Assembly (NCBI GenBank): GCA_020723225.1
Contig: DYJG01000213.1
Span: 1 to 5,547, forward strand
Length of the DNA: 5,547 bases
Direction of reading: 5' to 3'
Source: Desulfobacca acetoxidans
GTDB taxonomy: Bacteria > Desulfobacterota > Desulfobaccia > Desulfobaccales > 0-14-0-80-60-11
Positions 1 through 5,394 of the stretch are shown in pieces. The notes under the pieces were generated by a model. It saw only the letters and a program-made list of their open reading frames with translations, ran no database searches and was not told where the DNA came from. Position 1 is the stretch's first letter, and the number at the start of each line of letters is the position of its first letter. A program made the translations under genes and the position numbers.

Positions 1-33
1 GTGCCCGCCCGGGTTTGCTGGCATTTCCGGATC

Positions 34-57
34 GGAGCAGGCACGGAGGCCCGCTCC
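34..57. repeat. REP-like imperfect palindrome (hairpin 1)
   Basis: The arms GGAGCAGGC (34-42) and GCCCGCTCC (49-57) pair at 8 of 9 positions around the 6-nt loop ACGGAG. On the minus strand the element begins with GTGG (59-56). A GTGG or GTAG foot followed by a GC-rich imperfect hairpin is the general layout of REP elements mobilised by RAYT (TnpA-REP) transposases. Another hairpin at 5395-5422 has the same layout. It lies about 40 nt past the antitoxin stop codon. No T-tract follows on either strand, so an intrinsic terminator is unlikely. The hairpin is seen directly; the REP assignment is inference. Confidence 0.5.
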
Positions 58-58
58 A

Positions 59-86
59 CCAGGAAAACCCAGGAAAACCCAGGAAA
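59..86. repeat. 10-bp tandem repeat, 2.8 copies
   Basis: The decamer CCAGGAAAAC occurs at 59-68 and again exactly at 69-78. A third partial copy, CCAGGAAA, covers 79-86. It sits between the REP-like hairpin at 34-57 and the end of the antitoxin gene at 98. The array occupies the place where the start of a partner toxin gene would be expected on the minus strand. A 10-bp period is close to one helical turn, but no function is visible. Confidence 0.7.
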
Positions 87-97
87 GGCAAAGGGAT

Positions 98-298
98 TCA
101 CATTTTCCGGCCCTTTCCGGAGATGAATTCTTGGTAGGCTTGATCAGCCAGGGTATCTAATTTTCCGGCTCGGAGGTCCTCTTTGATTTGGCGATCCCAG
201 GCCTTAGCATCGAAGTCACGGAACCATCTTCGAAAGGCCGCAAGTTCGGTAGGGGAAAGCACCTGGATTGCTTGCCGGATTTTCTTAATTTTATCCAT
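98..298 (-). CDS. Small antitoxin-like protein (addiction-module antitoxin of RelE/ParE-type systems)
   Basis: This 66-residue protein resembles a family of short acidic antitoxins usually encoded just upstream of a RelE/ParE-type toxin; the call comes from remembered family patterns, not a search. Recognisable parts are LSPTELAAFRRWF (about 14-26), FDAKAWDRQIKEDLRAGKLD (29-48) and LADQAYQEFISGK (50-62), all predicted helical. Family members are thought to neutralise a cognate mRNA-interferase-type toxin in the cytoplasm and often bind their own promoter. The ATG at 298-296 is supported by AAAAGG ending 6 nt upstream. The lone TTGACA at 328-323 has no matching -10 box at normal spacing. The usual downstream toxin is not recognisable in the 97 bases that remain: all three minus frames are open to the edge but read as low-complexity repeat translation. 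It could be an orphan antitoxin, or the toxin may lie farther left. Its base composition is visibly less GC-rich than copA. Confidence 0.75.
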   Translation of the reverse strand: MDKIKKIRQAIQVLSPTELAAFRRWFRDFDAKAWDRQIKEDLRAGKLDTLADQAYQEFISGKGRKM

Positions 299-345
299 GG
301 TGACCTTTTACGATTTAGTGACTGTCAAAAAAGCTATCGACATGG

Positions 346-393
346 GGCGAACCTTGTGTTCGCCCAGCGTCCAGGGCGAACACAAGGTTCGCT
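346..393. repeat. Perfect 19-bp inverted repeat of two palindromic units (BIME-like)
   Basis: Arms 347-365 and 374-392 are exact reverse complements over 19 bp, with an 8-nt spacer; a G-U pair at 346/393 extends them in RNA. Each arm is itself a small palindrome: GGGCGAAC and GTTCGCCC flank CTTGT at 345-365, and the second arm has the same design at 374-393. The region can therefore fold as one long hairpin or two tandem ones. On the minus strand GTAG (396-393) stands directly before the element, as in REP units. It lies between copA and the antitoxin gene, both on the minus strand, and a run of six T on that strand begins about 14 nt past the hairpin (332-327). It could impede or end copA transcription, but the T-tract is too far away for a canonical terminator. 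Confidence 0.75.
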
Positions 394-428
394 ACGGGAC
401 AACATCCTTTGAGGAGAATTGGTATAAG

Positions 429-441
429 CATAATCATTATG
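429..441. promoter_or_regulatory. AT-rich 13-nt palindrome, possible Fur-family-like operator
   Basis: CATAATCATTATG is a perfect palindrome centred on base 435. Its core ATAAT-n-ATTAT matches the core of the Fur and PerR box consensus (TGATAATnATTATCA and TTATAATnATTATAA), but the outer bases do not match. It lies 37 nt past the copA stop codon and 130 nt before the antitoxin start, on the far side of the inverted repeat at 346-393. No promoter is clear beside it. A short AT-rich palindrome can easily arise by chance, so this is only a candidate. Confidence 0.2.
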
Positions 442-477
442 GTTTCATGTATTTAATGTAATAACACTCCTTCTGGT

Positions 478-2697
478 CTAATACTCTTTCCTCCCAAAAC
501 GCCTCAAGCGTAAAGAGTTCGTCACCACGCTCACCGAGCTCAGGGCCATGGCGGCCGCGGCGATGGCGGGGTTGAGGAGGCCGAGCGAGGCCGCGGGGAT
601 GGCGATGACGTTGTAGCAGAAGGCCCAAAACAAGTTCTGGCGGATGATGCGCATCATCTTTCGGGAAAGGAGGATGGCCTGGGGGATCAGGTGCAGGTCG
701 TCTCGGATGAGGGTCAGGTCCGCCGCTTCCGCGGCCACGTCCGCGCCGGTGCCTAAAGCTATACCTACGTCGGCCTGGGCCAGGGCCGGCGCGTCGTTGA
801 TGCCGTCCCCCACCATGGCCACGACTTCTCCGGCCTCCTGGAGTTCCGCGATCTTCCGGGCCTTGTCGCCGGGCAGGACCTCGGCCAGCACGTCTACGAT
901 GCCCACGCTCCGGGCCACGGCCTCCACGGCCAGGCGGTTGTCGCCGCTCAAGAGAACCACCTTCAGGCCCATGCCCTTGATGGCGTTCAGAGCTTCCACG
1001 GCCCCGGCCTTCAGGGTGTCCGCGGCGGCCAGCAGACCCACGGGTTTGCCCCCGGCCGCCAGGAAGATGGTGGTTTTGCCTTCCCGGGCTAACCTCTCCT
1101 GATGGGGCAGGAGGTCCTGGATAGCGATATTCTCCTGTTTTAACAAAGCAAGGTTACCTAGCAAAACCTCCTGGCCATCCATCCTGGCCTTTACCCCGTG
1201 GCCGGGAACGGCCTGAAACTCCGCCACCGGCGGCAACGCCAACTGCAAGTGGGCCGCGGCGTGGGTCACGGCCTCGGCCAGGGGATGCTCCGATTTTTCC
1301 TCCACGGCCGCGGCCCAGGCCAGGATCTGTTCCTCGGACCAGCCTTCCCAGGTGAGGATCTCGGTGACCTGGGGGCGGCCCTGGGTCAGGGTGCCGGTCT
1401 TGTCGAAGACCACCGCGGTGAGGCGGTAAGCCCGCTCCAGGGGTTCGCCGCCCCGGAGCAGGATGCCCATCTCCGCGCCCCGGCCCGAACCCACCATCAC
1501 CGCGGTGGGGGTGGCCAGGCCCATGGCGCAGGGGCAGGCGATGATCAGGACCGCCACCATGCTGACTATGGCCGGGGTGAGGGCCGGGGCCGGGCCCCAA
1601 AGCAGCCAGCCCAGGAAGGTGAGCCCGGCCAGGCCCATGACCACGGGCACGAAAATTCCCGCGACCCGGTCCACCAGGCGCTCGATGGGCGCCTTGCCGG
1701 ATTGGGCCTCTTCCACCAGGCGGATGATCTGGGACAGGACCATGTCTTTGCCCACCCGGTTGGCCTTGAAGACCAAAAACCCCCGCTGATTGAGGGTGGC
1801 CCCCCAGACTTCCGCTCCCGGCTCCTTGGCCACCGGCACGCTCTCGCCGGTGAGCATGGATTCATCCACGCTGGACGCGCCTTCCACCACCACGCCGTCT
1901 ACGGGAATCTTCTCTCCCGGGCGCACCACCACCAGGTCGTCCACCATCACCTGATCCAGGGGGACCTCCAGTTGCAGGCCGTCCCGGCTGATGCGGGCGC
2001 TGGGCGGGGCCAGGGCAAAGAGGCGGCGGATGGCCTGGGAGGCCCGGCCCCGGGTGCGGGCCTCCAGCCAGCGGCCCAACATGATGAAGGTGATGATCAT
2101 GGCCGTGGTGTCGTAATAGAGGTCGTGAGCATTGACCATCCGGCCCACGCTGCGGGGCCAGATCGTCACCCAGGCGGAGTAAAAGTACGCGGCGCTGGTG
2201 CCCAGGGCCACCAGGGTGTCCATATTGGCCGCGCCGTGCCGGGCCGCGTTCAGCGCGCCCCGGAAAAACGGCGCGCCGGAATAGAACAAAACCGGCGTGG
2301 TGCAGATCAGGAGCAGATAGGCCGCAAATTCAGGACTGAGACCCAACCAGGCCGGCAGGGGCGGGAACATGCCTCCCAGGAAGACGGGGAGGCTCAGGGT
2401 CAGGGCCAGGAGAAAGCGGCCTTTGAGGTTTTGGGCCTCCACCTCCGGCGAAACCGGCGGCGGGGCTTCCAGGGCCCAGCCCGTGACTTCGTAACCGGCG
2501 TCGACAACTGCGGCCTGGAGGTTTTTCACCGCGGTCTGTTGGGCGTCGTACCTGACTTTGGCCTGGCGGGTGGCCAGGTTTACAAAAGCCTGCTCCACGC
2601 CGGGCACAGCAGCCAGGGCCTTCTCCACCCGGGCCACGCAGGAAGCGCAATGCATGCCTTCCAGGTTGAGGGTTACTTCCGTCGTCTCTTGGGCCAT
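478..2697 (-). CDS. copA: Copper-exporting P1B-type ATPase (CopA type)
   Basis: This 739-residue protein is a complete heavy-metal P-type ATPase that uses ATP to move Cu(I), possibly also Ag(I), out of the cytoplasm. In order it has one N-terminal metal-binding domain with GMHCASC (Cys17, Cys20), four membrane helices (about 94-213), the actuator motif TGES (283-286) and the membrane metal site CPC (388-390). Then come the phosphorylated Asp432 in DKTGTLT, the HP dipeptide (471-472) in SEHPLAEAV, the nucleotide-site PGHGV (498-502) and GDGINDAP (630-637). Two last helices carry YN (695-696) and M717/S720/S721. CPC with YN and MxxSS is the signature of the Cu(I) subgroup P1B-1. Length is normal for a one-MBD CopA. 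The ATG at 2697-2695 is the only ATG, GTG or TTG after the preceding in-frame stop; a GAGAGAG run just upstream is a weak ribosome site. No CueR, CsoR or CopZ gene is nearby and no CueR-type operator is evident. A role in oxidase maturation, as for FixI or CtpA, cannot be excluded. Confidence 0.96.
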   Translation of the reverse strand: MAQETTEVTLNLEGMHCASCVARVEKALAAVPGVEQAFVNLATRQAKVRYDAQQTAVKNLQAAVVDAGYEVTGWALEAPPPVSPEVEAQNLKGRFLLALTLSLPVFLGGMFPPLPAWLGLSPEFAAYLLLICTTPVLFYSGAPFFRGALNAARHGAANMDTLVALGTSAAYFYSAWVTIWPRSVGRMVNAHDLYYDTTAMIITFIMLGRWLEARTRGRASQAIRRLFALAPPSARISRDGLQLEVPLDQVMVDDLVVVRPGEKIPVDGVVVEGASSVDESMLTGESVPVAKEPGAEVWGATLNQRGFLVFKANRVGKDMVLSQIIRLVEEAQSGKAPIERLVDRVAGIFVPVVMGLAGLTFLGWLLWGPAPALTPAIVSMVAVLIIACPCAMGLATPTAVMVGSGRGAEMGILLRGGEPLERAYRLTAVVFDKTGTLTQGRPQVTEILTWEGWSEEQILAWAAAVEEKSEHPLAEAVTHAAAHLQLALPPVAEFQAVPGHGVKARMDGQEVLLGNLALLKQENIAIQDLLPHQERLAREGKTTIFLAAGGKPVGLLAAADTLKAGAVEALNAIKGMGLKVVLLSGDNRLAVEAVARSVGIVDVLAEVLPGDKARKIAELQEAGEVVAMVGDGINDAPALAQADVGIALGTGADVAAEAADLTLIRDDLHLIPQAILLSRKMMRIIRQNLFWAFCYNVIAIPAASLGLLNPAIAAAAMALSSVSVVTNSLRLRRFGRKEY

Positions 2698-2780
2698 CAG
2701 CTCTCTCTTTTTAAAGTAGTCGTTAACGTTTTTCCGGAATAAGGCTCTTAATAATCAATAATAACCATTTGTCCTGAAGA

Positions 2781-2808
2781 GTTCAAAGTTCAAGGTTCAA
2801 AGTTCAAA
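2781..2808 (+). repeat. Heptamer tandem repeat GTTCAAR, four copies
   Basis: Four consecutive 7-bp units read GTTCAAA, GTTCAAG, GTTCAAA and GTTCAAA. The first three units, apart from their last base, are exactly the reverse complement of the array at 3043-3063. The two arrays therefore form a 21-bp perfect inverted repeat (2780-2800 with 3044-3064). I recall similar GTTCAAA-type heptad runs in intergenic DNA of many environmental bacteria; their origin and function are unknown to me. Confidence 0.85.
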
Positions 2809-2813
2809 GTAGT

Positions 2814-2843
2814 TTTTCACGGGCCATTTGGCCCACCGTAAAA
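2814..2843. repeat. Nested palindrome, possible fourth REP-like unit
   Basis: GGGCCA (2821-2826) and TGGCCC (2829-2834) form a 6-bp palindrome with a 2-nt centre. Flanking bases extend the symmetry: TTTT (2814-2817) can pair with AAAA (2840-2843) and ACGG (2819-2822) with CCGT (2836-2839) in an alternative fold. Read on the minus strand, GTGG (2836-2833) leads into the hairpin, which matches the foot of the other REP-like elements. No T-run follows on the 3' side on either strand, so it is not an ordinary terminator. Confidence 0.4.
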
Positions 2844-2867
2844 CATGAACAATTTTATCCCCCCTCA

Positions 2868-2943
2868 CCCTGGCCCTCTCACCCCGCAACTTGGCGGCAC
2901 AGAGAGAAGGATACTGGCGGGGGGAGAGGGGGCTTTCCCAGGG
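2868..2943. repeat. Intergenic hairpin repeat of the CCCTCACCCT/GAGAGGG type
   Basis: CCCTCTCACCCCGC (2874-2887) pairs with GCGGGGGGAGAGGG (2917-2930) at 13 of 14 positions. CCCTGG (2868-2873) can also pair with CCAGGG (2938-2943) across a small bulge. I recall a widespread bacterial intergenic repeat with this pattern, whose loop is usually only a few bases. Here the loop is 29 nt (2888-2916), as if extra sequence had entered it. It lies between the two inverted heptamer arrays. No coding or terminator role is evident. Confidence 0.6.
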
Positions 2944-3042
2944 CCTTAAATTATCTTACTGGCAACTTTTCAAGCAGGTGGGTATATGGGCCGTCGAATC
3001 ACCCATAAGTTACGAAATTAAGAATTGATTCAGTATCTTAAC

Positions 3043-3063
3043 CTTGAACCTTGAACTTTGAAC
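3043..3063 (-). repeat. Heptamer tandem repeat, inverted copy, three units
   Basis: Three consecutive units read CTTGAAC, CTTGAAC and TTTGAAC on the plus strand, which is GTTCAAR on the minus strand. It is the opposite-orientation partner of the array at 2781-2808. It sits 68 nt before the protease start codon, so it probably lies within or just after the protease promoter. Confidence 0.85.
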
Positions 3064-3116
3064 TTTTCGGAACTGCTTTTAAAAGCGGGGAGAAGGAGGC
3101 TTCGGCCCCTTGTTTG

Positions 3117-3122
3117 AAGGAG
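3117..3122 (+). promoter_or_regulatory. Ribosome binding site that sets the protease start
   Basis: AAGGAG ends 8 nt before the ATG at 3131, which is good Shine-Dalgarno spacing. The reading frame is open further upstream and could begin at TTG 3110, behind GGAGG ten bases away. The ATG is preferred because it is the stronger start codon and places the basic N-region directly before the hydrophobic core of the signal peptide. Confidence 0.75.
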
Positions 3123-3130
3123 AAAGAACG

Positions 3131-5317
3131 ATGCTCAATCTCAGGAGATGCAGGGTTGTTCGCACAACGGGCCTGCTGGCGCTTTTCCTCATAATTCTGC
3201 TGGCCGCGGCCGCATCCCAGGCCCGGATGATGGAGATCCGGGGCAAAACGTATGACATCGCCCAACCCGGGGAATTTAAATCCGGGGAAGTCGTGGTCCG
3301 GGCCCACCCCGGGACCAGCCGGAAGGAAATCGAAGGCATGGCGGCCCAGATGCAGGCGCGGATAAAGAAGGTGATCCCGGAATACGATTTGTATCTCCTG
3401 GAAGTGCCGCCCCCTGCGGACTTTGCGGCCCAAAAGGCCCAGGTCGATGAAACCACCCGGACCCTGGAGAAATTTTCCCAGGTAAAAAGGGCCTATCCCA
3501 ATTTTAAGGTAAGCATCCCCAAGCCTCCCGAGGTTCTGCCCATCAACGGCGCTATCAAGGAAGACCTCCAGGCTCCGGGCGTCCCTTCCCAGCAGAGCGC
3601 GGCGGCGCCGGCCGCGTTATCGTCCGGGAATCAGTGGCATCTGGATAAGATTAAATTCCGCAACGCCGGCGCGGCTCCCGCTGACTCCCCCATGGTGGCG
3701 GTGCTGGACACCGGGGTGGATTACACCCATCCCGACCTGGCGGCCAACGTGGTGTTGGGCTGGGATTTCGTCGATGATGACGACGACCCCATGGATGAAG
3801 GGGGCCATGGCACCCATATGGCCGGACTCATTGCCGCCAGCCCGGCCGAGGGGACCGGGATCACCGGCGTTTCCCCCTACAGCAAGATTCTGGCGGTGCG
3901 GGTCCTCGACCCCAACGGCGCGGGTACCTGGTTCCAGGTGATGCAGGGGATTATCTACGCCCGGGACAACGGGGCCAAGATCATCAACCTCAGCCTGGTG
4001 GGCTATGATATCCCGGGCAGCACCGCGTATGTCGATCTCCAAGAGGTGATCGACGACACTGTGGCCGCGGACAAGATCGTCTGCGTTGCCGCGGGGAATG
4101 ATGACAATTACTATGCTTACGATGATTTCCTTTTTTTTCCCCCTCCCAATTTGACCCCGTTGCCGGCCGGGCTGCCCAAAGCCTTTACCGTCACCGCCGG
4201 TGAATGGAACGATTGCCGGGTTTTCTTCAGCAATTATGACGTGGGCGCCTTGAGCGGGGTGGCCTATAACTTCAATTTTGTGGACCTGGTCGCGCCGGGG
4301 TGGAAAATGTATTCCACCATCCCGGTGAGCCAGGGGGGGTACGCGATTCAGAGCGGCACTTCCGGAGCCACCGCGGTGGCTGCAGGCTGCGCGGCCCGGG
4401 TATGGGCGAGATACCCAACCTATACCGCAGCACAGGTGCAGAACCGCCTGAGAACCTCCGGGGTGGCCATTGGCAGCACCAATGGCGGCAACGGCTTCTA
4501 TACCACGGAAAAAAGGGTGGATTTGATGAAGGCCCTGGGCCGCAGGGCCACCGGCTTTTCCGGGGTGGTGTTCAACGGCCAAAACGGTTCGCCTTTGTCG
4601 GGGGTGAGGGTGGAGGCCACGCCCGACGGGGTTGCGGCCACCACTAATGCCGGCGGCTTCTTCACCCTAACTGGCCTCACCGGCGGGACCACCTATTCCC
4701 TGAAATTTACCAGGAGCGGATTCGGCAGCATTGACCTGGACGGCCAGGTGGCCGTGGCAGACAGGATTACGGACCTGGCCCGGCCGACGCACCTGAACAA
4801 ACTGCGGGCCGCCGGCCAGTGGACCGTCCTTTTCAGCCATCGCAACTTCCATCCTGGCTACCAGGATGCCGTTTACACCTACCAGTATGACTGGTGGCCG
4901 GTCCCCTGGGCCAAGACCTCCGGGCTTCGTTTTGCCCCCCGCCTGGAACTGAACGGCGCAGTCATTGTGGAACCCTCCACTCCCGGCAGCCTGGTGGCGG
5001 CTCCCTATGCAGCCCTTACCAACGATGACTGGAATAGATCCTCGGGCAGCCAGAATCTGGTCATCAGCCAGGTGCAATCCGGCACCTACCGGATCTGGAC
5101 GCGGTTGGACAACTTCCAGGATACCTACTATGAATGGGGCAGCTATAAAGGCCCCGGCCAAAACCTGAAGGCCCGAATTTACAACGGCGCCGACTTGCGG
5201 GGCTCCGCGGTGGCGGCCAACGCCGCGGGTTCCGGGTCTTACTGGTGGGTGGCGGATTTGAACGGGGGGACCCTCACCATCCGGAACAAAATGGGGACAA
5301 CGGCCCCGCCGTTTTAA
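3131..5317 (+). CDS. Secreted subtilisin-family (S8) serine protease with C-terminal beta domains
   Basis: This 728-residue preproprotein should be exported by Sec and cleave proteins outside the cytoplasmic membrane. Residues 1-31 are a signal peptide: basic N-region, hydrophobic core, likely cleavage after SQA (29-31). A prodomain of the fervidolysin type follows (about 50-130, starting SGEVVVRAHPGTS). The S8 domain spans roughly 165-470, with the triad Asp193 (VLDTGVDYTHPDL), His226 (GGHGTHMAG) and Ser411 (SGTSGATA), plus the oxyanion Asn323 (AAGND). All catalytic residues are present, so it should be active. The Ser motif is unusual: GTSGATAVAAG replaces the common GTSMATPHVAG. Residues 475-545 look like a carboxypeptidase-regulatory-like (transthyretin-type) domain. 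Residues about 560-720 are rich in Trp and Tyr and probably beta-structured; I cannot name them. No LPXTG, PEP-CTERM or other anchor is seen, so release or periplasmic location is likely. Substrate is unknown. It is transcribed alone and divergently from copA. A T8C5 run at 4131-4143 leaves the frame intact. Confidence 0.93.
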   Translation: MLNLRRCRVVRTTGLLALFLIILLAAAASQARMMEIRGKTYDIAQPGEFKSGEVVVRAHPGTSRKEIEGMAAQMQARIKKVIPEYDLYLLEVPPPADFAAQKAQVDETTRTLEKFSQVKRAYPNFKVSIPKPPEVLPINGAIKEDLQAPGVPSQQSAAAPAALSSGNQWHLDKIKFRNAGAAPADSPMVAVLDTGVDYTHPDLAANVVLGWDFVDDDDDPMDEGGHGTHMAGLIAASPAEGTGITGVSPYSKILAVRVLDPNGAGTWFQVMQGIIYARDNGAKIINLSLVGYDIPGSTAYVDLQEVIDDTVAADKIVCVAAGNDDNYYAYDDFLFFPPPNLTPLPAGLPKAFTVTAGEWNDCRVFFSNYDVGALSGVAYNFNFVDLVAPGWKMYSTIPVSQGGYAIQSGTSGATAVAAGCAARVWARYPTYTAAQVQNRLRTSGVAIGSTNGGNGFYTTEKRVDLMKALGRRATGFSGVVFNGQNGSPLSGVRVEATPDGVAATTNAGGFFTLTGLTGGTTYSLKFTRSGFGSIDLDGQVAVADRITDLARPTHLNKLRAAGQWTVLFSHRNFHPGYQDAVYTYQYDWWPVPWAKTSGLRFAPRLELNGAVIVEPSTPGSLVAAPYAALTNDDWNRSSGSQNLVISQVQSGTYRIWTRLDNFQDTYYEWGSYKGPGQNLKARIYNGADLRGSAVAANAAGSGSYWWVADLNGGTLTIRNKMGTTAPPF

Positions 5318-5336
5318 AGAATAATAAAGATATTTC

Positions 5337-5372
5337 ACGCAAAGACGCAAAGTCGCAAAACAAGGCGCAAAC
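5337..5372 (+). repeat. Octamer repeat around the core CGCAAA
   Basis: ACGCAAAG occurs twice in succession (5337-5352), followed by the variant TCGCAAAA (5353-5360). After a 4-nt interruption comes GCGCAAAC (5365-5372). It begins 19 nt past the protease stop codon. I recall CGCAAAGACGCAAAG-type runs in intergenic DNA of several bacterial phyla; the role is unknown. It does not fold into a hairpin and is not a terminator. Confidence 0.8.
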
Positions 5373-5384
5373 AGATAGCTATCT
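5373..5384. repeat. 12-nt perfect palindrome after the protease gene
   Basis: AGATAGCTATCT is fully self-complementary and directly abuts the octamer array. Only two further T follow on the plus strand. As RNA it would have to open its centre to form a loop, so it would be a poor terminator. A dimeric protein-binding site or chance are alternatives. Confidence 0.35.
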
Positions 5385-5394
5385 TTGGCTTAAG

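Larger units (their letters stand above)
2698..3130. other. Divergent intergenic region between copA and the protease gene
   Basis: This 433-bp stretch separates two divergent genes and contains no convincing coding sequence. It should hold both promoters, but most of it is repeats: heptamer arrays at 2781-2808 and 3043-3063 in opposite orientation, a hairpin at 2814-2843 and a larger hairpin at 2868-2943. The part next to copA is AT-rich and contains the short palindromes CGTTAACG (2721-2728) and TTCCGGAA (2732-2739). A weak plus-strand promoter is imaginable with TTACGA (3010-3015) and TATCTT (3034-3039), each matching 4 of 6 consensus bases with an 18-bp spacer. I do not regard that as established. 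Confidence 0.8.

Noticed and set aside
1..101. GTG at 101-99 overlapping the antitoxin stop as the start of a toxin gene
   Set aside because: The frame is open to the edge but its translation comes from the decamer repeat and hairpin and does not resemble RelE/ParE. The available 34 codons are too few to be conclusive.
2425..2445. Possible programmed frameshift in copA (CCCAAAA), as in the E. coli CopA(Z) case
   Set aside because: The run is read as GCC CAA AAC, so it is not in the X XXY YYZ register required for -1 slippage, and no prompt stop codon follows in the shifted frame to give a short metal chaperone.
1198..2742. Long plus-strand open frame of 514 codons opposite copA
   Set aside because: It lies antisense to a complete, motif-rich CopA. 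Its translation is rich in Gly, His, Arg and Gln with no recognisable domain, as expected of a GC-rich shadow frame.
3010..3039. Protease promoter from TTACGA and TATCTT
   Set aside because: Each box matches only 4 of 6 consensus bases and the spacing is 18 bp. Such matches are common in AT-rich DNA, so it is mentioned but not called.
3617..4582. Minus-strand open frame of 321 codons opposite the protease
   Set aside because: It is antisense to the S8 catalytic domain, with low-complexity His/Gly/Arg-rich translation and no domain or good ribosome site.
4667..5350. Minus-strand open frame of 227 codons opposite the protease C-terminus
   Set aside because: It is the complement of the protease coding sequence, has no recognisable domain, and its composition fits a shadow frame.
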